Positions 1-6,062 are shown, counted from the stretch's first letter. The stretch: 7,349 bases of DNA from Phycisphaerae bacterium (GCA_028712345.1 JAQTQF010000086.1:1-7349), one strand, 5' to 3'. The notes: generated from the letters alone by a model not told the origin. A program made the numbers and translations.

Positions 1-62
<62 letters not shown>

Positions 63-66
63 GGCC

Positions 67-83
67 TGCCGATATGTCCGGCA
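67..83. repeat. Short inverted repeat in the tRNA leader
   Basis: TGCCG (67-71) and CGGCA (79-83) form a perfect 5-bp inverted repeat with a 7-nt loop, directly upstream of the mature tRNA end. In the precursor it would make a small hairpin next to the RNase P cleavage site. Its core (GCCGGACA followed by GGCAG and GGCC on the minus strand) resembles spacer sequence near 6586-6604, so it may be a dispersed repeat rather than a functional leader element. Confidence 0.4.
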
Positions 84-94
84 AAGGACTGGTC

Positions 95-123
95 AATTTA
101 CAATCTACCCTGTTTTATTGCAA
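95..123 (-). promoter_or_regulatory. Candidate sigma-70-type promoter of the tRNA-Phe gene
   Basis: On the minus strand, TTGCAA (118-123) and TAAATT (95-100) are separated by exactly 17 nt. Each box matches 4 of 6 consensus bases. Transcription would begin near position 88 and give a leader of about 25 nt before the mature tRNA 5' end at 62. Position and spacing fit, but the boxes are imperfect and the region is AT-rich, so this is only a candidate. Confidence 0.4.
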
Positions 124-176
124 GAAAATTAAGGGTATGATATTGTATTATTTTACAGGAGCTGCAAGGTCTTTTT

Positions 177-989
177 TTACTGCTGAATTTCGAGCACTAT
201 CATTGTGATATCGTCTCTCTCTGCGGTATCTCTGGATAGTCCGATGAGTCTCTCGAATTCCGAGGTGAGCTGTATAGCCGGCAAGGCGGTAATCCCGCTG
301 AAATCTTTTTGGAGTTTAACGCCGTCGCTGCTTTGCCCGGTTTCAATGAATGATTCTGCCCCATCAGAGTAGAGGATGAGTTTATCGCCAGATTGAAGCT
401 GAACCGAGCCCTGATCGAATTGGGCATTATCGAAAACACCGAGCAGCGCCCCTCTTGTCTGCAATTGGCTCGGATTGTTTTGCTTATCAATCAGGATTGG
501 ATAGGGATGGCCGGCTCGACAATAATCCAGATGCAGTGTTTTGGTATTCAAAAGACAATAACAGCAGGTTGCAAACTGACAACCGCTGAGCTGCTGAGCA
601 TACATTTTCAAGTTGAGATTATTTATGACCTCAAGCGGAGTGAATATTTCATATTCACTGCCCGTTGTCTGACGCATCTGGATGGCCTGTTTTAAAAACA
701 TAGTCAGCAGAGCAGCTGGCATTGAGTGGCCGACCGCATCAGCTAAATAAAAGCCTATATGCTCTTCATCGAGCCTTGTGATATCGTAAATGTCGCCGGA
801 AACCCAGTCCGCAGGCATAAAGGTAACGGACCAATTCAATTTGTCGCTATCCGGCAGAGACCGCGGAAGAAAATCCCTCTGAATGGCACCGGCCATCTTT
901 AACTGCGTTTCAAGCTGACGGGCATAATTGTCCTGTTCGCCGGGGCGATGAGTTACGCGATTTTTTGTTTTTTTTGCGGTATTAATCAT
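177..989 (-). CDS. PP2C-type (SpoIIE/RsbU family) serine/threonine protein phosphatase
   Basis: This 270-aa cytoplasmic protein carries the SpoIIE/RsbU phosphatase fold from about residue 32 to the end. Visible family landmarks are AIQRDFLP (35-42), the metal-site motif VSGDIYD (63-69), LADAVGHSMPAALL (82-95), AGHPYP (159-164), LYSDG (206-210) and the terminal RDDITMIVLE (258-267). Probable metal-binding aspartates are D66, D84, D209 and D259/D260. Such enzymes remove phosphate from serine or threonine on anti-sigma-factor antagonists or related partner-switch proteins. The canonical VGGD is VSGD here, a mild deviation. No receiver, GAF, PAS, HAMP or transmembrane input domain is present; the first ~30 residues are a short basic/helical stretch. 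No antagonist or anti-sigma gene is adjacent, so the target is unknown. The ATG at 989 has no recognisable Shine-Dalgarno site. Confidence 0.92.
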   Translation of the reverse strand: MINTAKKTKNRVTHRPGEQDNYARQLETQLKMAGAIQRDFLPRSLPDSDKLNWSVTFMPADWVSGDIYDITRLDEEHIGFYLADAVGHSMPAALLTMFLKQAIQMRQTTGSEYEIFTPLEVINNLNLKMYAQQLSGCQFATCCYCLLNTKTLHLDYCRAGHPYPILIDKQNNPSQLQTRGALLGVFDNAQFDQGSVQLQSGDKLILYSDGAESFIETGQSSDGVKLQKDFSGITALPAIQLTSEFERLIGLSRDTAERDDITMIVLEIQQ

Positions 990-1066
990 TTTAAACGGTC
1001 AATATAAAGTATCATGATATGTTTAATTCGGCGGTTTTGCCCCCCGACTTAGGCAGATACTGTTTA

Positions 1067-1095
1067 TTGACAATTACACAGAGAAAAATTAGAAT
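1067..1095 (+). promoter_or_regulatory. Strong sigma-70-type promoter for the small membrane protein gene
   Basis: A perfect -35 box TTGACA (1067-1072) is followed after 17 nt by TAGAAT (1090-1095), 5 of 6 matches to the -10 consensus. Transcription would start near 1102, about 40 nt before the ATG at 1141. The predicted start falls inside the left arm of the hairpin at 1097-1118, so the exact start decides whether that hairpin forms. Confidence 0.7.
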
Positions 1096-1096
1096 C

Positions 1097-1127
1097 TTAT
1101 CGGTCTTTAATCCGATAATTATTTTTT
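1097..1127 (+). promoter_or_regulatory. Leader hairpin followed by T-run (attenuator-like) upstream of the small membrane gene
   Basis: TTATCGG (1097-1103) and CCGATAA (1112-1118) form a perfect 7-bp stem with an 8-nt loop, followed by a T-rich run (TTATTTTTTT, to 1128) that abuts the Shine-Dalgarno site. This is the layout of a weak intrinsic terminator or attenuator. The stem has only three G-C pairs, so termination would be inefficient. It could also be an mRNA-end structure, or a DNA operator overlapping the start site. Confidence 0.4.
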
Positions 1128-1128
1128 T

Positions 1129-1133
1129 GGAGG
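1129..1133 (+). promoter_or_regulatory. Strong Shine-Dalgarno site GGAGG
   Basis: GGAGG lies 7 nt upstream of the ATG at 1141. It fixes the start of the small membrane protein and is the clearest ribosome binding site in the window; several neighbours lack one. Confidence 0.85.
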
Positions 1134-1140
1134 TTTAACG

Positions 1141-1401
1141 ATGTGTAATGCTGATCCTGCTGCTCTGATAGCGGCGCCAATTATGATTGTACTGTTCTTG
1201 TCCTTTGGTTTGCTTTTTACCGCAGGATTCCTGTTCAAGATTTTTTTGTGGTGGCGGATTTTTTCCAAAACCGGATACAGCGGCGCGTTTGCCCTGCTGA
1301 TATTCGCCCCGTTCGGTACACTGATTATGCTCTGCATCCTTGCGTTTTCGCAGTGGCCTGTTATGAAAATGCCGCAGGCCTCCCCTGCCGGCAGTGTTTA
1401 G
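1141..1401 (+). CDS. Small two-helix membrane protein of unknown function
   Basis: This 86-aa protein has two hydrophobic segments, about residues 8-33 and 48-69, joined by a short positively charged loop (WWRIFSKTGYSG, 37-48). The positive-inside rule would put the loop in the cytoplasm and both ends outside. The pattern, helix - basic loop with K-x-G-Y-x-G - helix - 'LAFSQWP' - short polar tail, resembles the many small 2-TM proteins of bacteria (DUF5684-like); this is resemblance only, not an assignment. Coding status is well supported by a near-consensus promoter, GGAGG 7 nt before the ATG, and stop-to-stop fit with the convergent yggS gene (15-nt gap). It is the only plus-strand protein gene here. 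No catalytic motif is seen and its function is unknown. Confidence 0.82.
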   Translation: MCNADPAALIAAPIMIVLFLSFGLLFTAGFLFKIFLWWRIFSKTGYSGAFALLIFAPFGTLIMLCILAFSQWPVMKMPQASPAGSV

Positions 1402-1416
1402 CAGAGCTGAGTTTTT

Positions 1417-2136
1417 TTAGGCAAATATGGCAGAACCTATTCTCAGGATTGTTGCGCCGTGTTCAATGGCGATTTGATAGTCCTGACTCATTCCCATACT
1501 CAAATGTTTAAAGTGTGCGCCGGCGATTTTTTCGCCTTGTATCTCCTCGAATAGCTCTTTTGCACGGCCAAAAGCAGCTTTGACAAGATCCTTGTCGAGA
1601 GTGAGCGGGGCCATAGTCATCAGGCCCGCGAGTTTAATGTTCGGCATAGTAGCAATCTGTTCGGCAAGATGTATGGCCGCTCCGACCGGCACGCCGTGTT
1701 TCTGCGGTTCCTGTGAGCAGTTCACCTCCATAAGAATACTGGGGCAGATGTCCAGTCTGGACGCTGTCTTACTTATTTCCTCAGCAAGCCTAAGCGTATC
1801 AACCGAATGTATGAATTCCGATATCCGCAGAAGCTGGCGAACCTTGTTTCTCTGCAGATGGCCTATCATATGCCAGTTGACTTTAGAACATATTGAGGCC
1901 TGCTCGGGATTCTGCCCTGCCAGAGCGGAAAGGTCATCAGTTACGATTTTCAAATGCTGTACCCTGTTTTCGCCCAAATGATCGCAGCCGAGATTTATAA
2001 CTTCTTTTATCTGCTCGAAGTTGGCAGATTTTACAACAACAACAAGGGTTATCTCAGAACTGCTTCGAGCGCATTTGGCGCAGGTCTCTTCAATGTTATC
2101 TCTAACCTTTTTGAGATTGTCGGCAATCTTGTTCAT
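1417..2136 (-). CDS. yggS: YggS/PROSC family pyridoxal-5'-phosphate homeostasis protein
   Basis: This 239-aa protein has the single TIM-barrel layout of the YggS/PLPBP family, which binds PLP and buffers vitamin B6 pools without known catalysis. The Schiff-base lysine is K36 in LVVVVKSAN (31-39). Other family motifs are LGENRVQ (54-60), WHMIGHLQRNK (88-98), GLMTMAP (171-177), LSMGMSQDY (212-220) and the phosphate-binding end ATILRIGSAIF (228-238). Length is normal, although the protein stops right after the RIGSAIF motif with almost no tail. It starts 12 nt after the top6A stop codon and is probably co-transcribed with it. Only a weak purine stretch (GAGCGGA) overlapping that stop lies upstream, suggesting translational coupling. 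Its tail converges on the small membrane gene. Confidence 0.95.
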   Translation of the reverse strand: MNKIADNLKKVRDNIEETCAKCARSSSEITLVVVVKSANFEQIKEVINLGCDHLGENRVQHLKIVTDDLSALAGQNPEQASICSKVNWHMIGHLQRNKVRQLLRISEFIHSVDTLRLAEEISKTASRLDICPSILMEVNCSQEPQKHGVPVGAAIHLAEQIATMPNIKLAGLMTMAPLTLDKDLVKAAFGRAKELFEEIQGEKIAGAHFKHLSMGMSQDYQIAIEHGATILRIGSAIFA

Positions 2137-2148
2137 TTATTTATCCGC

Positions 2149-3243
2149 TCAGGGCAAAAAAAGGTTCGTCTTTTTAAGTTTTTTAGGCAAGTACTCATTA
2201 ACGACAAAATCAAGCCCATGCTTGGCAAAAGCCTGCTGCTCGACACGAACACCCATTTTAAGCATCTGGTTTATCGCAGCCTGCCAGGGCTTATGATGTT
2301 TGACAAACGGATCGTTTTTCAGCGCGTCTTTGGCCCGTTTAATGTCAACATCCTTTAACGGGTGCGTCGGCAGTTTATAGTCGATAATGTCCTGCGGAGT
2401 TACTCCGAGAAAACTGACTTTCGGCACGCAGAAATACTGATTCAGATGCGCCGCGTTGCCCGAGCCGACTTTGAGAGTTCTGTAAATATTAAAGTAACCG
2501 TAAGGATCGCCATCGACAAAGGCGTAAACGGGTATTTTTAATTTATCGGCCAGCCTTCTTATAAATCTTCTGCACGCCCTTGTGGGCACTCCGCCCATAC
2601 TGACAAGGATACAATCCTTTTTGTCCCAGTAGTCATATTTTACAAGTCTCTGGAACATACCGGCTGTTTCGATTGCGAGTATGAATTTGGCATCGCTTGA
2701 AAACTCAAGATTTTCGACATCAATGGGAATCGAGTATGCTCCCGATCCAAATTTTGTGCAGTCAATCTTAAGCGGTTTTCCTTTTGAGTCGTGGTCAATG
2801 ACGATTAGTCTGCCCGCAATATCGCCGCCCTTTTCTTCGGGTATGAATTTAAGCTGTTCCCTGTTGACGCCGAACATCGCTTCAACATCATCCATTATAG
2901 TGTCCGATTCGGGCTGTTCCTCAAAACCGGCCTTTCCCCAGTTTTTGGATATATAATATGCCTCCCTTTTGGTCGCCATATCGTCGGTGTCAATAAGCTC
3001 CTTTGACAGGGACATCATTTTTAGCGTCTGAGCGAAGGTCTTTACCGTTCCGACGGTCAGAGTTCTGATTTTGTTTTTGCCCGCGATTTGAAAATGGCCC
3101 GTCGAAGGATGATATTTGACATTGCCCAGCGAACGGACAGGTGTTGACATAGTAGGTTTTTGTTTTTTTAAAATCTTTTCCTGTATGGATTTAGCAGTAT
3201 CCTTAATTTTCTCGGCAACAGGGGCTCCAGTCCGTTTGGTCAT
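2149..3243 (-). CDS. top6A: DNA topoisomerase VI subunit A (Top6A/Spo11 family)
   Basis: This 364-aa protein matches the normal length of archaeal Top6A, the strand-cleaving subunit of the type IIB topoisomerase, which relaxes and decatenates DNA with an ATPase B subunit. After a lysine-rich N-terminus (1-35) comes the winged-helix/5Y-CAP region, with the presumed catalytic tyrosine Y97 in KREAYYISK (92-100; aligned by the R-x-x-Y-Y pattern). The Toprim domain follows: E192 in LAIETAGMFQRL and the metal-binding DGDPYG (D244, D246). All key residues are present, so the enzyme looks active. The ATG at 3243 is supported by GGAG at 3253-3256, 9 nt upstream. In archaea top6B normally lies directly upstream; here the upstream 558 nt encode no protein and yggS lies downstream. 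Topoisomerase VI is uncommon in bacteria, which suggests old acquisition or lineage-specific retention. Confidence 0.95.
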   Translation of the reverse strand: MTKRTGAPVAEKIKDTAKSIQEKILKKQKPTMSTPVRSLGNVKYHPSTGHFQIAGKNKIRTLTVGTVKTFAQTLKMMSLSKELIDTDDMATKREAYYISKNWGKAGFEEQPESDTIMDDVEAMFGVNREQLKFIPEEKGGDIAGRLIVIDHDSKGKPLKIDCTKFGSGAYSIPIDVENLEFSSDAKFILAIETAGMFQRLVKYDYWDKKDCILVSMGGVPTRACRRFIRRLADKLKIPVYAFVDGDPYGYFNIYRTLKVGSGNAAHLNQYFCVPKVSFLGVTPQDIIDYKLPTHPLKDVDIKRAKDALKNDPFVKHHKPWQAAINQMLKMGVRVEQQAFAKHGLDFVVNEYLPKKLKKTNLFLP

Positions 3244-3256
3244 TTATCCCAACTCC

Positions 3257-3326
3257 ATTTCGCTGTGAAATATTGAAGAACTTCCGTAATTTAACACCGA
3301 TAATCTAAGGCGAAAAACAGCGAAAT
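3257..3326. repeat. 10-bp inverted repeat spanning the top6A leader and promoter
   Basis: ATTTCGCTGT (3257-3266) and ACAGCGAAAT (3317-3326) are exact reverse complements 50 nt apart. The first arm directly abuts the top6A Shine-Dalgarno site and is itself part of a smaller dyad (ATTTC gctgt GAAAT, 3257-3271). The second arm lies in the candidate promoter region, so only the proximal arm would be in mRNA started near 3295. The two arms may therefore be paired operator half-sites. Function is inferred only. Confidence 0.4.
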
Positions 3327-3330
3327 TCAA
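3302..3330 (-). promoter_or_regulatory. Candidate promoter of the top6A-yggS unit
   Basis: On the minus strand TTGAAT (3325-3330) and TAGATT (3302-3307) are spaced 17 nt apart. Each matches 4 of 6 consensus bases. The predicted start near 3295 would give a leader of about 50 nt. One arm of the inverted repeat ACAGCGAAAT overlaps the -35 end. The boxes are weak and other AT-rich choices exist upstream. Confidence 0.35.
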
Positions 3331-3420
3331 GCTTAAAATTTTATGTATTTTTCCTGAAAAACATCTTGACAATACTATCCCTGTGTGTTTTTATGAGACA
3401 TCTTGTGTCTGAGATTTCCG

Positions 3421-3449
3421 TTGACTTTGCTCTATAAAAATGCTATAAT
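3421..3449 (+). promoter_or_regulatory. Near-perfect sigma-70-type promoter for a small RNA
   Basis: TTGACT (3421-3426, 5 of 6) is followed by a 17-nt spacer and a perfect TATAAT (3444-3449), with TGC just before it (3441-3443) as an extended -10 element. Transcription would start near 3455-3456. A 5-bp dyad, AGACA-tcttg-TGTCT (3396-3410), ends 10 nt before the -35 box and could be an operator. No protein gene follows; a structured RNA ending in a terminator does. Confidence 0.8.
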
Positions 3450-3455
3450 CCTGTA

Positions 3456-3556
3456 GATGTAAATTGACTGCGAAAGTAGCAGTTTAAAGATCCTCGGCGA
3501 GGCAGTGTCAAATCAGTGGTTCCCCCCCAACCACTTTGACCGTCTCGCCCTTTTTA
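3456..3556 (+). ncRNA. Probable small non-coding RNA with an all-C loop
   Basis: A strong promoter and a strong terminator bracket about 100 nt with no usable reading frame; the only start codon near the 5' end is an immediate ATG-TAA at 3457-3462. The RNA folds into two hairpins. Hairpin 1 is GACTGC/GCAGTT (3466-3471/3479-3484, one G-U pair) with loop GAAAGTA. Hairpin 2 is a long stem (3496-3549) capped by seven unpaired C residues (3522-3528) and followed by CTTTTT. A C-only loop could pair with G-rich Shine-Dalgarno sites, as proposed for C-rich-loop regulatory RNAs of other bacteria. It does not look like 6S, SRP, RNase P or tmRNA. Existence is well supported; function is inference. Confidence 0.7.
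3496..3555 (+). terminator. Intrinsic terminator of the small RNA
   Basis: The stem has an outer 8-bp part (3496-3503 with 3542-3549, one G-U), a small internal loop, GTCAA/TTGAC (3507-3511/3536-3540), a 3-nt bulge, then AGTGGTT/AACCACT (3515-3521/3529-3535) around a CCCCCCC loop. It is followed by C and five T residues. It is a convincing rightward terminator and also forms the 3' half of the RNA. Confidence 0.8.
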
Positions 3557-3638
3557 TGCGCAAAACTCAGCCATAAAGGCACCCATAATCTGGCCATCCC
3601 TTACTGGAGACACAAAGAAAAATAATTTAGAATTGGCG

Positions 3639-3781
3639 TTGCTTTGTAGAAAACATCCAAAAACCGTCATTCTGAACGGAGCAAAGCGCAGTGAAGAATC
3701 TCTTATCAGCACGGAACCAAGATTCTTCGTCCGCCTACGGCGAACTCAGAATGACATCCATAGTAGTTTTCTACAGAGCAA
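3639..3781. repeat. 143-bp nested palindrome (MITE/REP-like element)
   Basis: Three nested pairs of inverted repeats share one centre. The outer arms are 16 bp with 15 matches (3639-3654, TTGCTTTGTAGAAAAC; 3766-3781). The middle arms are a perfect 10 bp, GTCATTCTGA (3666-3675) and TCAGAATGAC (3746-3755). The inner arms are a perfect 9 bp, GAAGAATCT (3693-3701) and AGATTCTTC (3720-3728). The core from GTCATTCTGA to TCAGAATGAC belongs to a widespread class of bacterial spacer repeats of the 'GTCATTCTGAACGGAGC...GAAGAATCT' type. No clear target-site duplication flanks it, and it encodes no transposase. It sits 20 nt past the yjbQ stop codon, where the folded transcript could protect or end the mRNA. 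Confidence 0.75.
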
Positions 3782-3801
3782 ATCGGTATTTGTTTTTTTG
3801 T

Positions 3802-4212
3802 TTATTGTCCGATTATCTGGACGGAGACATTTCTTTTTCTCGGACCATCAAATTCACAAAAGTAAATTCCCTGCCATGTTCCGAGCATCATTTTTCCGGA
3901 CGATATGATTATCGTCTGGCTGCATCCTACTAACGAGCTTTTGACATGAGCGTCCGAATTACCCTCGCCGTGTCTGTATCCGCTGCGATTGTGGGGGATG
4001 ATTTCTGAAAGTGTAAGCAGTATATCGCCCGCGACATCGGGGTCGGCATTTTCGTTTATGGTGATAGCCGCGGTGGTGTGCGGGCAATAAACCGTAACTG
4101 TGCCGTCCGATATTTCGGAGTCTGAAATTATTTTTCGGACTTTGTCCGTAATGTCAACCATCTGATTTCGTGCGTTTGTACTGACGCTGAAAGAATCGTT
4201 GAAAATCTTCAT
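3802..4212 (-). CDS. yjbQ: YjbQ/UPF0047 family protein (secondary thiamine-phosphate synthase family)
   Basis: At 136 aa this has the standard family length. It shows CPHTTAAITINENADPDV (43-60), HGEGNSDAHVKSSLVG (81-96) and LGTWQGIYFCEFDGPR (110-125), which together hold the conserved H45, E55, D57, H81, E83, D87, H89, W113, E120 and R125. Some members complement thiamine-phosphate synthase mutants, but the true physiological reaction is unclear, so the product name should be taken loosely. The ATG at 4212 has AGGAG at 4221-4225, 8 nt upstream and overlapping the argS stop codon. The gene is therefore translationally coupled to argS and is the last of its operon; a long palindrome follows its stop. 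Confidence 0.95.
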   Translation of the reverse strand: MKIFNDSFSVSTNARNQMVDITDKVRKIISDSEISDGTVTVYCPHTTAAITINENADPDVAGDILLTLSEIIPHNRSGYRHGEGNSDAHVKSSLVGCSQTIIISSGKMMLGTWQGIYFCEFDGPRKRNVSVQIIGQ

Positions 4213-4223
4213 GATTTTCTCTC

Positions 4224-5987
4224 CTACATTCTCTCGATGGTTTTGATGCCGAGCAGGTTTTTAAGGCCGTGGCGGATTATCTGCGAAGTTATTTTGCAAA
4301 GCAGCAGTCTTGAGGGTCTTATCTCATCCGAAGCGTCAAGAACGGGACAGGCATTATAAAATGTGCTGAATTTCTGGGCCAGCTCGTAAAGATAACTTGT
4401 CAGGAAATTGGGCTTAAAATCAGCAGTTGCGGAATTAAACGCCTCGGAGTACCTGATTAAGTGTTTGGCAAGGGCAAGCTCGGCAGATTCGGCCAGACTG
4501 AGCCGCTTTATATTTTTCAGCTCCTTTTCCGTGTCGATTCCTCTTTCTTTGGCTTTTCTGTCTATGGATTTTATCCTTGCGTAAGCGTATTGCATATATG
4601 GGGCGGTATTTCCCTCCATAGCGAGCATTTTATCAAAGCTGAAAATATAGTCGCTGGTTCGGTTGTTCGAATAATCTGCGTATTTGACCGCTCCGATGCC
4701 GACGGCATTTGCGATTTTTTCTTTTTCGTCGCCAGACAGTTCGGGATTTTTTTCTTCAACGACCGCTTTGGCTCTCTTTACGGCCTCATCAAGAAGCTCT
4801 TTGAGTTTTACATTCTCGCCTGAGCGGGTTTTTAAAGGTTTTCCGTCTTCGCCCAAAACGCTTCCAAATGTAATATGGTCGAGCTTGATTTTATCGTCAG
4901 TCCAACCTGCCGTTTTCGCAACGGCAAAGAGCATTTCAAAGTGCAGCTTCTGCCTTGCATCGGTTACATAGATAATCCTGTCGGCCTTGAGTTCGTTTAC
5001 CCGATACCGCAGAGCGGCAAGGTCTGTCGTCGCGTAAAGGAAAGCCCCGTCGGACTTTTGAATGATAAACGGCAGAGGCTCGCCTTCTTTGGTTTTAAAG
5101 CCTTCCGGAAAGACACAAATCGCCCCGTCAGATTCTTTGGCAAGACCTGCTTTTTTCAGGTCATTGACAACATCAGCGAGTTTATCTCTATAAAAACTTT
5201 CACCGCGTTCATTGCTTTCGTTTAAATTGATTCCAAGCGTGTCATAGATTGGCTGGTAATGTTTTCGAGATGCTTTTACAAACTCTCCCCATACTCGAAG
5301 TGTATCTTTATTGTTATTGTGTAATTTTACTACTTCTTTGCGAGCGTCTTCGGCGAAGTTGGGGTCTTTGTCGCACCACGCTTTAGCATTTTTATAAAAC
5401 TGTTCTAAATCACTAATAGATACAACATCGGGCTGTTCAAGTTTTTCAGCATATAGTTCTCTGAGGTAGGCTATCAACATTCCAAATTGCGTACCCCAGT
5501 CGCCGATGTGGTTTTGGCGGATTACGGTATGGCCTGCAAGTTCGAGCATTCTGCAGATAGCATCGCCGAGGATTGTACTTCTTAAATGGCCGACATGCAT
5601 TTGTTTTGCGATGTTCGGCCCGGAAAAATCAACAACGACCCTCTGCGGCCTTTCGGCTTTTTCTATGCCAAGATTTTCATCGGAGCTTATACCAACAAGC
5701 CTGTCTGTAACAAATTGGGGTTTGAGTCTTAAATTTATGAATCCCGCTCCTGCAATTTCGGGCGGCAGGCATATATCGTCAATTTGCAGAGCTGCGACGA
5801 CTTTCTCGGCTAATTGGCGAGGGTTGGTTTTTAATTGCTTAGCGACGGCAAAAGCACCGTTGGATTGATAATCGCCGAATTTGGCATCGGTGGCAGGGGT
5901 AACAATTGCGGCAGAGGCTTTCTGGTCCGTCGCCTTATCGATTGCCAGGCCGATTCTTTCGGAGATTAGTTCAATTACCGACTTCAT
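4224..5987 (-). CDS. argS: Arginine--tRNA ligase
   Basis: This 587-aa class I synthetase charges tRNA-Arg in the cytoplasm. The N-terminal Add1 domain covers about residues 1-85. The HIGH motif is HVGH (131-134) within GPNIAKQMHVGHLRST, and KTRSG (386-390) replaces KMSKS, as is common in this family. The helical anticodon-binding domain runs from YAYARIKSI (467) to the typical end LLGIKTIERM. The ATG at 5987 is preferred because it begins the family-typical MKSVIELISERI. A TTG at 5999 would add four residues (MIFL), and neither start has a Shine-Dalgarno site. The leader is an A/T tract. Downstream, yjbQ starts 11 nt after the stop. Q in place of the usual P or E within IAK-x-MHVGH is a minor variation. 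Confidence 0.97.
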   Translation of the reverse strand: MKSVIELISERIGLAIDKATDQKASAAIVTPATDAKFGDYQSNGAFAVAKQLKTNPRQLAEKVVAALQIDDICLPPEIAGAGFINLRLKPQFVTDRLVGISSDENLGIEKAERPQRVVVDFSGPNIAKQMHVGHLRSTILGDAICRMLELAGHTVIRQNHIGDWGTQFGMLIAYLRELYAEKLEQPDVVSISDLEQFYKNAKAWCDKDPNFAEDARKEVVKLHNNNKDTLRVWGEFVKASRKHYQPIYDTLGINLNESNERGESFYRDKLADVVNDLKKAGLAKESDGAICVFPEGFKTKEGEPLPFIIQKSDGAFLYATTDLAALRYRVNELKADRIIYVTDARQKLHFEMLFAVAKTAGWTDDKIKLDHITFGSVLGEDGKPLKTRSGENVKLKELLDEAVKRAKAVVEEKNPELSGDEKEKIANAVGIGAVKYADYSNNRTSDYIFSFDKMLAMEGNTAPYMQYAYARIKSIDRKAKERGIDTEKELKNIKRLSLAESAELALAKHLIRYSEAFNSATADFKPNFLTSYLYELAQKFSTFYNACPVLDASDEIRPSRLLLCKITSQIIRHGLKNLLGIKTIERM

Positions 5988-6062
5988 AAGGAAAATCAAA
6001 AATAAAAAATAAAAGATAAAAAATACAGATTAAAAATAAAAATTCCATCTGCCAAAGGCAGA
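5988..6062 (-). other. U-rich argS leader with a small hairpin after rsfS
   Basis: The rsfS-argS spacer holds a perfect 6-bp hairpin, TCTGCC-AAA-GGCAGA (6048-6062), and then, on the minus strand, about 55 nt of almost pure T/A built from degenerate ATTTTT-like units up to the argS start. The hairpin plus T-runs could be a weak rsfS terminator, but 5 nt separate stem and T-run. TTGGCA with TAATCT 17 nt later is a poor argS promoter candidate. The T-rich leader may replace a Shine-Dalgarno site. Confidence 0.4.

Larger units (their letters stand above)
3244..3801. other. 558-nt region without a protein gene
   Basis: This stretch separates the divergent top6A transcript (leaving leftward) from yjbQ (arriving from the right). 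From left to right it holds the top6A leader with a candidate promoter and a 10-bp inverted repeat, a near-perfect plus-strand promoter with a probable small RNA (3421-3556), about 80 nt with nothing recognisable (3557-3638), and a 143-bp nested palindrome (3639-3781). The open frames crossing it on the plus strand are read-through of the palindrome and have no ribosome binding site or protein-like character. Confidence 0.8.

Noticed and set aside
1010..1019. Palindrome TATCATGATA upstream of the phosphatase gene
   Set aside because: A single AT-rich 10-bp palindrome is expected by chance in such a spacer, and no second copy or promoter context was found.
1386..1418. Terminator for the small membrane gene (CTGCCGGCAG palindrome and T-run)
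   Set aside because: The palindrome lies within the coding end, about 15 nt before the T-run, and no stable stem directly precedes the T's.
3366..3394. Second plus-strand promoter, TTGACA with TTTTAT 17 nt later
   Set aside because: The -35 box is perfect but the -10 box is poor, and a far better promoter lies 55 nt downstream. Kept only as a weak possibility.
3633..3933. Two overlapping plus-strand open frames of 80-91 codons
   Set aside because: They are read-through of the nested palindrome and the antisense of yjbQ.
5988..5999. TTG start at 5999 for argS
   Set aside because: It adds only MIFL before a family-typical MKSVIEL start and has no ribosome binding site.
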